Position numbers and translations under genes: made by a program
Shown: positions 1 through 5,740 of the stretch, piece by piece
Position numbering within the stretch: the stretch's first letter is position 1
Layout of the letters: each line of letters starts with the position of its first letter
Assembly (NCBI GenBank): GCA_031362405.1
Contig: JANLSO010000209.1
Location: 1-6,883, forward strand
Length of the DNA: 6,883 nt
Source of the DNA: JANLSO01 sp031362405
GTDB lineage: Bacteria > Actinomycetota > Thermoleophilia > Miltoncostaeales > Miltoncostaeaceae
Reading direction: 5' to 3'
Notes under the pieces: model-generated
The model's input: only the letters and a program-made list of their open reading frames with translations
Databases searched by the model: none
What the model was told of the DNA's origin: nothing

Positions 1-308
1 AGAGGCCACGACGATGGGGGCAAGCGAACCGGCGTATCGGATGCGCACCTCGGCCCGTGTCGTGCGCGCCAGCTCGTCGGCGATCTGCTGCAGATCCGCG
101 GTCGTCGGCTCGGAGAGGAAATCCTCCTCGACGCTGACCTCGTCGACCGACTTTGCAAGGTCACGGGCATCCGCCTCGGCGTAGTCGCGGCGCGCGGTTG
201 AGTCGAGGGTGGGCAGCACCACCAGCAGCACCGCCAGGCTGGCGAGACAGCCCACCGCCAAGAGCACCGCGACGAGCAGGCCCTGCAGGCCAACGGGCCG
301 CGAACGGT

Positions 309-312
<4 letters not shown>
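1..312 (-). CDS. Sensor histidine kinase, N-terminal part (runs off left edge)
   Basis: The frame is open from a GTG at 312 to the left edge and gives 104 residues. Residues 1-8 are short and basic, and residues 9-33 form one strongly hydrophobic membrane segment rich in Leu, Val and Ala. A hydrophilic, acidic stretch follows that would be the start of an extracytoplasmic sensor domain. The second membrane helix, HAMP, phosphoacceptor-His and ATPase domains would lie beyond the edge, so the kinase call rests on this topology and on position immediately downstream of a response regulator. The GTG overlaps the regulator's TGA as GTGA, a typical two-component operon junction implying translational coupling. 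The likely role is to sense an envelope signal and phosphorylate the upstream regulator. I am confident that the frame is coding and fairly confident that it is the partner kinase. The sensed signal cannot be read. Confidence 0.8.
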
Positions 313-1004
<692 letters not shown>

Positions 1005-1011
1005 CGCGCGA

Positions 1012-1017
1012 AAGGTA
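1012..1017 (-). promoter_or_regulatory. Candidate -10 element of the response regulator gene
   Basis: TACCTT on the minus strand fits the actinobacterial TANNNT -10 pattern. Seven bases separate it from the ATG at 1004, so transcription would start at or next to the first base of the start codon. The hexamer 17 bases further upstream (CGCTTC, 1040-1035) is a poor match to TTGACA but is one arm of an inverted repeat. The short G+C arms at 1006-1010 and 1019-1023 also bracket this hexamer. The element is predicted from pattern and spacing only. Confidence 0.4.
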
Positions 1018-1034
1018 GCGCGCACACACGCACT

Positions 1035-1065
1035 GAAGCGCAAACTCGCCGTCCCTTAACGCTTC
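1035..1065. promoter_or_regulatory. Inverted repeat in the divergent intergenic region, possible operator
   Basis: GAAGCG at 1035-1040 and CGCTTC at 1060-1065 are exact inverted copies separated by 19 bases, near the middle of the 80-bp region between the two divergent genes. One arm occupies the -35 position of the regulator promoter, and the other lies five bases upstream of the protease -10 candidate. Such a site could let one regulator control both directions. OmpR/PhoB-type proteins more often bind direct repeats, and six-base arms can arise by chance, so confidence is low. Confidence 0.3.
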
Positions 1066-1070
1066 CCACC

Positions 1071-1076
1071 TAAGCT
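1071..1076 (+). promoter_or_regulatory. Candidate -10 element of the HtrA protease gene
   Basis: TAAGCT fits TANNNT and is followed by eight bases before the ATG at 1085. No purine-rich Shine-Dalgarno sequence occurs before that ATG; the bases there are mostly pyrimidine (GCCCATCC). A start site at the A of the ATG, giving a leaderless transcript, is the simplest reading. No convincing -35 hexamer is seen, as expected for a promoter that depends on an activator or an alternative sigma factor. This is a prediction only. Confidence 0.4.
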
Positions 1077-1084
1077 GCCCATCC

Positions 1085-2341
1085 ATGACAGAGCTTCCCT
1101 ACCCCGGCCCGCCGACCCGCCGCCCGGTCCCCGACCCGGAGCCGCCGGCCGCGCCAACTCCCCCTCGCCGCCGGCTGCCGCGGTGGCTTCGCGGCGCCGT
1201 GATCCCCGCTGTCATCGGCGGCGTCGTCGCGCTCGGCGGCAGTGCTTTGGTGGGTCGACTGTCAGATGATTCGCCGGCGACGATAACCGTGGCCGGCAGC
1301 CCCAGCGAGCTCGCGGCGGCCGCCGAGACGACCACCCCGTCGGCCCCTGACGCCACTCCCTCGACCGCCGGCGCCGTGAGCGTTCAGCAGATCTTCCGTG
1401 AACGCTCTCCGGGCGTCGTGACGGTGACCGTCGGCGACGGGCCGAACCCGACGAGCGGCCGACTCGGCACCGGATTCGTCATCGATGGCCGCCGCCACAT
1501 CCTCACCAACGCGCACGTCGTCGACGATGCAAAGACGGCCGAGGTGAGCTACGAGGATGGAACCAGCACGACGGCCAAGGTGCTGGGCACCGACCGCGAC
1601 ACCGACCTCGCCGTGCTCGAGGTCGAACAGGTGCCCGCGGGGGTGAAGGCGCTGCCGCTGGGGTCGATCGCCGCACTTGAGGTGGGGGACCCGGTCGTGG
1701 CGATCGGAAACCCGCTCGGCTTTGCGCAGACGGTGACGACGGGGATCGTTTCCGCCCTTGAGCGATTCATCAACTCACCCAGCGGTTTCCGCATCCAGAA
1801 CGTCGTCCAGACCGACGCCGCGATCAATCAGGGCAACTCGGGCGGACCGCTTCTCGACGGAGCTGGACGCGTTATCGGGATCAATACGCAGATCGCCTCC
1901 GAGAGCGGCGGCAACGTCGGCATCGGGTTCGCCGTACCGATCGACACGATCCGCCCGGTGGCCGACAGCATCATCGCCACGGGCACCGCGCAGCACGCCT
2001 GGATCGGAATCACCGGCGTGCCGATGACACCCGAGGTCGCCACCAAGAACGGAACGCCCGACCTGCGCGGTGTGATGGTGGCAAAGCTCGACAGCCGTGG
2101 GCCCGCGAAGAAGGCCGGCCTGGAGGAGGCAACCGGCGGCGGCGACAGCGAGACGAACCCGCCCAAGGGCGGCGACGTGATCGTGCGCGTCGCGGGCCGG
2201 CCGGTGCGCGACATGGCAGACGTCAGCCAGGCCGTCGCCTCACGGCGCGTCGGCGAGACCCTCACGTTCGAGGTGATCCGCGCCGGCAAAACGATCTCCA
2301 CCACCCTGTCCCTCGCCAATCGTCCGGCCGACGTGCGCTAG
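1085..2341 (+). CDS. htrA: Membrane-anchored HtrA/DegP-type serine protease with one PDZ domain
   Basis: This 418-residue protein has a Pro/Arg-rich cytoplasmic N-terminus (1-36), one membrane helix (about 37-57) and a Ser/Thr/Ala-rich linker (about 60-98). A trypsin-like protease domain (about 100-300) and one C-terminal PDZ domain (about 305-412) follow. The catalytic triad is complete: H144 in LTNAHVVDDA, D174 in DTDLAVLEV, and S252 in NQGNSGGPLLD. The protease should face outside the membrane, degrading or chaperoning misfolded exported proteins. It is divergent from the response regulator, which probably controls it under envelope stress, as described for PepD with MprAB in mycobacteria. 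The ATG at 1085 gives a complete topology and has a -10 candidate eight bases upstream. One oddity is a Gly/acid-rich insertion (about 347-361) in the PDZ domain, between KKAGL and GDVIVRV, where most family members have only a few residues. The HtrA assignment is firm; which paralogue it is remains uncertain. Confidence 0.96.
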   Translation: MTELPYPGPPTRRPVPDPEPPAAPTPPRRRLPRWLRGAVIPAVIGGVVALGGSALVGRLSDDSPATITVAGSPSELAAAAETTTPSAPDATPSTAGAVSVQQIFRERSPGVVTVTVGDGPNPTSGRLGTGFVIDGRRHILTNAHVVDDAKTAEVSYEDGTSTTAKVLGTDRDTDLAVLEVEQVPAGVKALPLGSIAALEVGDPVVAIGNPLGFAQTVTTGIVSALERFINSPSGFRIQNVVQTDAAINQGNSGGPLLDGAGRVIGINTQIASESGGNVGIGFAVPIDTIRPVADSIIATGTAQHAWIGITGVPMTPEVATKNGTPDLRGVMVAKLDSRGPAKKAGLEEATGGGDSETNPPKGGDVIVRVAGRPVRDMADVSQAVASRRVGETLTFEVIRAGKTISTTLSLANRPADVR

Positions 2342-2386
2342 CGACGTGGGGCCCCGGGAGGTCGTCGTGGGCGCTCTCTCCTCGTC

Positions 2387-2405
2387 GCGACCGCCTGGCG
2401 GTCGC
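2387..2405 (+). terminator. Strong hairpin downstream of htrA, possible terminator
   Basis: GCGACCGCC and GGCGGTCGC are perfect 9-base inverted arms around a single T, starting 46 bases after the htrA stop. As RNA they would form about eight G+C-rich pairs with a three-base loop. No U-tract follows, so this would be a non-canonical terminator or an mRNA 3' stabiliser. Because it is symmetrical, it could also act on minus-strand transcripts. Confidence 0.35.
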
Positions 2406-2503
2406 CGCTCGCCAGGGACGACCGACGCGCCACACCTGGACGGTCTCGGGCAGCACCGAACCGCGGCAGACGTAGTACGTACCGGGCGAGCAGGCACGCG
2501 GCG

Positions 2504-2531
2504 AGGCCGTCCGGTTCGCGATCGGCTTTTT
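2504..2531 (+). terminator. Weak hairpin with T-tract downstream of htrA
   Basis: AGGCCG at 2504-2509 can pair with CGGCTT at 2523-2528, including one G-U pair, across a 13-base loop, and five T residues run from 2527 to 2531. It is the only T-tract of this length downstream of htrA and lies about 165 bases past the stop. The stem is short and the loop large, so this is a tentative rho-independent terminator for rightward transcripts. Confidence 0.25.
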
Positions 2532-2710
2532 GCCCGCGCCAGGCTGCTTGGTTCCGGGCGCCCGATCGCTGCTGAGGCGCAGCGGGTCTCCCCCTGATCG
2601 ACGGTCTGGCGCTGCACGGCGCGCTGTGGCTTCGCCGGTATCCGGCGGCGTTGCTGCGGCGCGTGCACGGGACGCATCTCGATGAGTGTCCACCCGCTGC
2701 CGTCGCCAAC

Positions 2711-2735
2711 CTGAGGAAGTCCCGCCCTCCTTCAG
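2711..2735 (-). terminator. Hairpin just downstream of mog, possible terminator
   Basis: On the minus strand CTGA-A-GGA pairs with TCCTCAG, giving seven pairs with one bulged A and a G-rich loop of about ten bases. It begins some 20 bases after the mog stop codon, where the sseA-sufE-mog transcript would be expected to end. No U-tract follows, so support comes only from position and structure. Confidence 0.3.
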
Positions 2736-2755
2736 CCGTGATCGGTCGAGCTTCG

Positions 2756-3271
2756 TCAGCGACGAGGCCGGAAGGCTCCGGTCGCCTCGATGACCGGGCC
2801 ACCCGCCAGCTCGATTCCGTAGGGAATTGCGGCCATCACGGCGTCGAGGCACTCGGAGATCGCGGCCGGCTTGCCCGGCAGGTTGAGCAGGAGCGCCGCG
2901 CCCCGGGTGCCGGCGGTCTGCCGCGAAAGGATCGCCGTCGGTACGCTCGCCAGGGAGGCGGTGCGCATCGCCTCACCGAAGCCGGGAAGCATGCGCTCGC
3001 AGACGGCCTCTGTGGCCTCGGGCGTCACGTCGCGGGACGCCGGGCCCGTGCCGCCCGTCGTGATCACCAGGCAGCAGCCGTCGGCGTCGACCATCGCGGT
3101 CAGCGCGGCCTCGATCAGAGGCCGCTCGTCGGGTACGACGCGGGCGATCGCCTCCCATGGGGAGGTCACGACGCCATCGAGGTACGCGCGGATCGCGGGG
3201 CCGCCGCGGTCTTCGTATTCGCCGCGGCTGGCACGGTCTGACACCGTGAGGATGCCGATGCGCGCGGTCAC
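2756..3271 (-). CDS. mog: Molybdopterin adenylyltransferase (MogA type)
   Basis: This 171-residue protein should adenylate molybdopterin with ATP in the cytoplasm, the step before molybdate insertion in molybdenum cofactor synthesis. It matches MogA more closely than MoaB. It opens RIGILTVSDRASRGEYEDRG, has the nucleotide and molybdopterin loop TTGGTGPASRDVTP (71-84) and PTAILSRQ (111-118), and has LLNLPGKP (128-135) followed by a late IPYGIELAGGPVIE and a terminal AFRPRR. From memory of the E. coli protein, D48 and D81 correspond to the catalytic aspartates D49 and D82. The start is a GTG at 3271 that overlaps the sufE stop as GTGA, preceded by a G-rich stretch. It is last in the sseA-sufE-mog run. 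No other molybdenum cofactor gene is visible here. The placement after sulfur-transfer genes suggests, but does not show, a link to sulfuration of molybdopterin or of a molybdoenzyme. Confidence 0.93.
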   Translation of the reverse strand: MTARIGILTVSDRASRGEYEDRGGPAIRAYLDGVVTSPWEAIARVVPDERPLIEAALTAMVDADGCCLVITTGGTGPASRDVTPEATEAVCERMLPGFGEAMRTASLASVPTAILSRQTAGTRGAALLLNLPGKPAAISECLDAVMAAIPYGIELAGGPVIEATGAFRPRR

Positions 3272-3705
3272 GACGAGGCCCCGCCCAACTCGACGACGCG
3301 CCGCTTGATGTGGGCGAGGATCGCGCTCATGCCGCGCAGTCGCAGTGGTGAGATCAACTCCGCGAGGCCCATTTTCGAGAAGAAGTCGGGTGGGGTTTCG
3401 AGGACGGAACTCACCGGCGCGCCGTCGAGCCCTTCGGCGAGGACTCCCGCATAGCCACGCGTCGTCGGAGCCTCGCGGGGCGCATCGAAGAACAGGTGGA
3501 CGCGGTCATCCTCATCGATCTCGACCGCCAGAAAGAACGGTGTCTGACACTCCGGCACCCGCTGCAGCACCTCACCGCCGGCGGCGGCGAAGCGCTCGGG
3601 CAACGGGGGCAGACCGTTCGCGAACCCGAGGAGCATCTCCAGCCGGAAACTGGCCGGGGAATCGGCGAAGTCGTCGACGATCTCCTGGAGCGGTGCGGGA
3701 ATCAC
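3268..3705 (-). CDS. sufE: SufE-family sulfur acceptor protein
   Basis: At 145 residues this has the normal SufE length. SufE proteins accept a persulfide on one cysteine and pass it on, classically between a cysteine desulfurase and the Fe-S assembly scaffold. The accepting residue is C53 in RVPECQTPFFLAVE, matching the E. coli GCQS region. Other family marks are the N-terminal IVDDFADSP, the acidic strand DRVHLFFDAP, TTRGYAGVL (81-89), and the C-terminal LISPLRLRGMSAILAHIK helix. The GTG start overlaps the sseA stop as GTGA, with only a weak purine run before it, so translation probably depends on coupling. No cysteine desulfurase gene is present. The partner is more likely the rhodanese encoded just upstream, a pairing I recall from M. 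tuberculosis (Rv3283 and Rv3284). The family call is firm; the physiological acceptor is inferred. Confidence 0.93.
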   Translation of the reverse strand: MIPAPLQEIVDDFADSPASFRLEMLLGFANGLPPLPERFAAAGGEVLQRVPECQTPFFLAVEIDEDDRVHLFFDAPREAPTTRGYAGVLAEGLDGAPVSSVLETPPDFFSKMGLAELISPLRLRGMSAILAHIKRRVVELGGASS

Positions 3706-4574
3706 TTCTCGATCGGGACCCGGACGGCGTTACCCCACTCGACCCACGAGCCGTCGTAGTTGCGCACCCGCGGCAGTCCGATGAGGTGAGTGAGCACGAA
3801 CCACGTGTGGCTCGAGCGCTCGCCGATGCGGCAGTAGGCGATGACGTCGTCGGTCTCGGTGAGGCCCTGCTCCTCAACGTAGATCGCCCGCAGGTCGGCG
3901 AGGCTCCTGAAGGTGCCGTCGTCGTTGGCCGCCCGCTTCCACGGCACGTTGACGGCCGTCGGAACGTGGCCGGTGCGGATCGCGCCTTCCTGCGGGTAGT
4001 CGGGCATGTGGCTGAGCTCACCCGAGTACTCGCCGGGTGAGCGCACGTCGACCAACGGGCCGGTGCCGATGTGGGCGAGGACGTCATCCTTGAAGGCGCG
4101 CAGCGACGCGTCGTCGCGTGGCGTGACGGGGTAGGTCGCCGGCGCGGGAGCGGGCACGTCGGTCGTGATCTCACGGCCCTCGGCGATCCACTTCTGGCGG
4201 CCACCGTCGAGCAGGCGCACGTCGGCGTGGCCGAACAGGCTGGCGACCCACAGAGCGTAGGAGGCCCACCAGTTGAAGTTGTCTCCGTAGAAGACCAGCG
4301 TCGTGTCGCGGCCGATGCCCTTACGCGACATCAGCTCGGCGAAGCCGTTCTCATCGACGTAGTCGCGGGTGAGGGGGTCGTTGAGGTCACTGTGCCAGTC
4401 GATCTTCACCGCGCCCGGAATGTGCCCCGTTTCGTAGACGAGGACATCTTCGTCTGACTCGGCGACGACGACGTTCGGGTCGTCGAGGTGAGCGGCCAGC
4501 CACTCGGTGCTGACGAGCCGCTCGGGGTGGGCGTAGGCGTCGAACTGGGGGGCGGGGTCGCGCTCAACCGGCAT
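3702..4574 (-). CDS. sseA: Two-domain rhodanese-type sulfurtransferase (SseA-like)
   Basis: This 290-residue protein has tandem rhodanese domains, about 18-140 and 155-288. It would transfer sulfane sulfur from thiosulfate or 3-mercaptopyruvate to a thiol acceptor in the cytoplasm. The catalytic loop is in the second domain, with C248 in AYCRIGERSSHTWFV, followed by VRNYDGSWVEW. The first domain keeps the fold marks (HIPGAVKIDW, LLDGGRQKW) but has FYGDNFNWWA where an active cysteine would sit, so it is structural, as is normal for this class. Much of it closely resembles what I remember of M. tuberculosis SseA, including RAAN-DGTF before the loop. The ATG at 4574 follows a GAAAGAG Shine-Dalgarno-like sequence at a five-base spacing. 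The stop overlaps the sufE GTG. It is the first gene of the sseA-sufE-mog run, and SufE is its likely acceptor. The substrate preference cannot be told from the loop alone. Confidence 0.95.
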   Translation of the reverse strand: MPVERDPAPQFDAYAHPERLVSTEWLAAHLDDPNVVVAESDEDVLVYETGHIPGAVKIDWHSDLNDPLTRDYVDENGFAELMSRKGIGRDTTLVFYGDNFNWWASYALWVASLFGHADVRLLDGGRQKWIAEGREITTDVPAPAPATYPVTPRDDASLRAFKDDVLAHIGTGPLVDVRSPGEYSGELSHMPDYPQEGAIRTGHVPTAVNVPWKRAANDDGTFRSLADLRAIYVEEQGLTETDDVIAYCRIGERSSHTWFVLTHLIGLPRVRNYDGSWVEWGNAVRVPIEK

Positions 4575-4579
4575 ACGGG

Positions 4580-4586
4580 CTCTTTC
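4580..4586 (-). promoter_or_regulatory. Ribosome-binding site of sseA
   Basis: GAAAGAG ends five bases before the ATG at 4574 on the minus strand. It fixes that ATG as the start and shows that sseA has its own leader, unlike the two apparently leaderless genes at 1004 and 1085. A TAGTTT hexamer at 4642-4637 is a possible -10 element giving a leader of roughly 55 bases, but it overlaps the terminator hairpin and is weakly supported. Confidence 0.5.
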
Positions 4587-4635
4587 GGATCGATGTTTCG
4601 AGGTGCGCCCAGAAGACTGAGCGGCTTTCACCCCT

Positions 4636-4657
4636 AAAACTACCGGGATTTCCCGGC
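4636..4657 (-). terminator. Intrinsic terminator across the WD40 gene stop codon
   Basis: On the minus strand CCGGG-AAAT-CCCGG forms a five-pair G+C stem with a tetraloop, extendable by one G-U pair. It is followed by TAGTTTTA, which contains the WD40 stop codon and a run of four T. Hairpin and T-run together look like a compact rho-independent terminator whose stem encodes the last residues of the protein. It would end the GTPase-WD40 transcript and insulate sseA, 62 bases further on. Confidence 0.5.
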
Positions 4658-5740
4658 TTTGCCCGTGACCGGCGCCGGCAGCTGCACGTCGATGACCCCG
4701 ACGCCCCCGTCGGCGGCGCCCACCGCGAGACGGGTCCCGTCGGGCGACCATGCGATCGAGGCGACCTCGCCCCCCACGTCGACCCCGGCCGGCTCGGCAC
4801 CGTTCGTGGCCCGCCACACCAGCACCCGACCGCCCTCTGTACCCGCGGCCAAAAATGGCGCCGAGGGGTGGTAGGCGAGACCCGTGATCAGCGATTCGTC
4901 TCCCTCGAGGACCTGAGGTTTCGTACCGGCCGGGCCGGGGGGCGAGCAGTCCCAGATCGTGACCTCCGACGACCCACCGGTGGCCAGGTGCCGGGCGGCG
5001 TGGTCCCACGCGAGCTGCTGGACCTTCGTCGGATAGCCGCTCATGCGCAGGTCGTCTTTGGTCGCGAGGATCCAGAAGTGCACGGTGGCATCTTGGTCGC
5101 CGGTCGCCAGGTGCTTGCCGTCGGGGCTCCAGGCCATCGCCAGGGCCGAACCGGTCCACTCCATCCTGTGGCGCTTGGTCTCGGTGTCGGGGTCCCACAC
5201 CGTGATGCCGTTGTAGTGACAGACGGCAAGGCCACGTCCGCGGCCGGGTTCCCAGGCGAGATCGGTGATCGTCGAGGGATGGTCGTCGGTGTCGAAGGCG
5301 ACCTCACCGGTGCGGTCCCATACGCGCAGCCGCGTGCCCGTCGAGGCGGCGATGAGACCGCCATCGGCGCTGAACGCGCAGCGCTCGACCCACGAGCCAC
5401 CGGCCTCGAGGCGGTACATCTCGGTACCGGTGGAGGGGTCCCAGATGCGCACGGTGCCGTCTTCACCGGAGGTGGCGAGGGCCAGGCCATCCGACGACCA
5501 GTCGACATCGGCGGCACCGTTGTCGTGACCGGCAAGCGCACGGGCGACGGCTCCCGCTTGGGCATCGAACACGACGCAACCGCCATCGGCCGCCACCGCG
5601 GCGACGCGGATGCTGTCGGGGCTCCAGACGACGCGCGACGCGTGGTCGCCCATCTCGGCGCGCCAGATCGGAGCGATCGTCGGCGGTGTGGCCGGCGGGG
5701 CCTTCACCGCCGACGGGCGAGCCGGCTTCATACGCGACAC
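4640..5740 (-). CDS. Cytoplasmic WD40-repeat beta-propeller protein
   Basis: The 366-residue protein is almost wholly WD40 repeats after a short Pro/Ala/Lys-rich N-terminus (1-22), with no signal peptide or membrane helix. Eight repeat ends can be read: VVFD (56-59), RIWD (98-101), RVWD (139-142), TVWD (180-183), HFWI (221-224), TIWD (261-264), LVWR (307-310) and GVID (348-351). Several follow WSPDG-type turns. That suggests an eight-bladed ring, although seven is commoner. Propellers of this kind are binding platforms, and no catalytic residues are apparent. The GTG at 5740 is chosen because GAGGAG lies eight bases upstream. An ATG at 5731 would form an ATGA overlap but sits 17 bases from that site. 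Either start lies inside or against the end of the CobW-type GTPase gene, so the two are probably cotranslated and may work together in metal handling. That role is inferred from position only. Confidence 0.9.
   Translation of the reverse strand: MSRMKPARPSAVKAPPATPPTIAPIWRAEMGDHASRVVWSPDSIRVAAVAADGGCVVFDAQAGAVARALAGHDNGAADVDWSSDGLALATSGEDGTVRIWDPSTGTEMYRLEAGGSWVERCAFSADGGLIAASTGTRLRVWDRTGEVAFDTDDHPSTITDLAWEPGRGRGLAVCHYNGITVWDPDTETKRHRMEWTGSALAMAWSPDGKHLATGDQDATVHFWILATKDDLRMSGYPTKVQQLAWDHAARHLATGGSSEVTIWDCSPPGPAGTKPQVLEGDESLITGLAYHPSAPFLAAGTEGGRVLVWRATNGAEPAGVDVGGEVASIAWSPDGTRLAVGAADGGVGVIDVQLPAPVTGKAGKSR

Larger units (their letters stand above)
2342..2755. other. 414-bp gap between convergent htrA and mog, no confirmed gene
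   Basis: The stretch separates two genes that converge on it. All three minus-strand frames are open across much of it, which is common at this G+C content and not proof of coding. The best coding-like piece is on the minus strand at about 2435-2600. Its codons end almost always in G or C, and it reads in part KKPIANRTASPRAC, then GTYYVC and LPETVQVW. It has no well-placed start or ribosome-binding site, the composition bias fades at both ends, and I recognise no family. It could be a decayed or frameshifted gene, or chance. Three hairpins listed separately lie here. No tRNA or other known RNA was recognised. Confidence 0.5.

Noticed and set aside
1005..1043. TTG start for the response regulator at 1043
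   Set aside because: The 13 added residues do not resemble a receiver domain, and they would cover the -10 candidate. The ATG at 1004 places the first beta strand correctly.
2475..2482. Palindrome GTACGTAC in the htrA-mog gap
   Set aside because: It is only eight bases long with no repeated copy or promoter nearby, so it is compatible with chance.
2338..2802. Minus-strand open frame of 154 codons spanning the gap and ending at the htrA stop
   Set aside because: It begins inside mog without a ribosome-binding site, its composition is Arg/Ala-heavy, and no family is recognisable. Two other minus frames are open over the same stretch.
3345..4040. Plus-strand open frame of 231 codons opposite sufE and sseA
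   Set aside because: It is antisense to two firmly identified genes, and its translation is low in complexity and rich in Arg and Ala.
4575..5198. In-frame extension of the sulfurtransferase upstream of the ATG at 4574, which would add 208 residues
   Set aside because: The extra sequence is the WD40 gene read in the wrong frame, rich in Arg and Gly with no domain. The SseA homology begins just after 4574, and that ATG has its own Shine-Dalgarno sequence.
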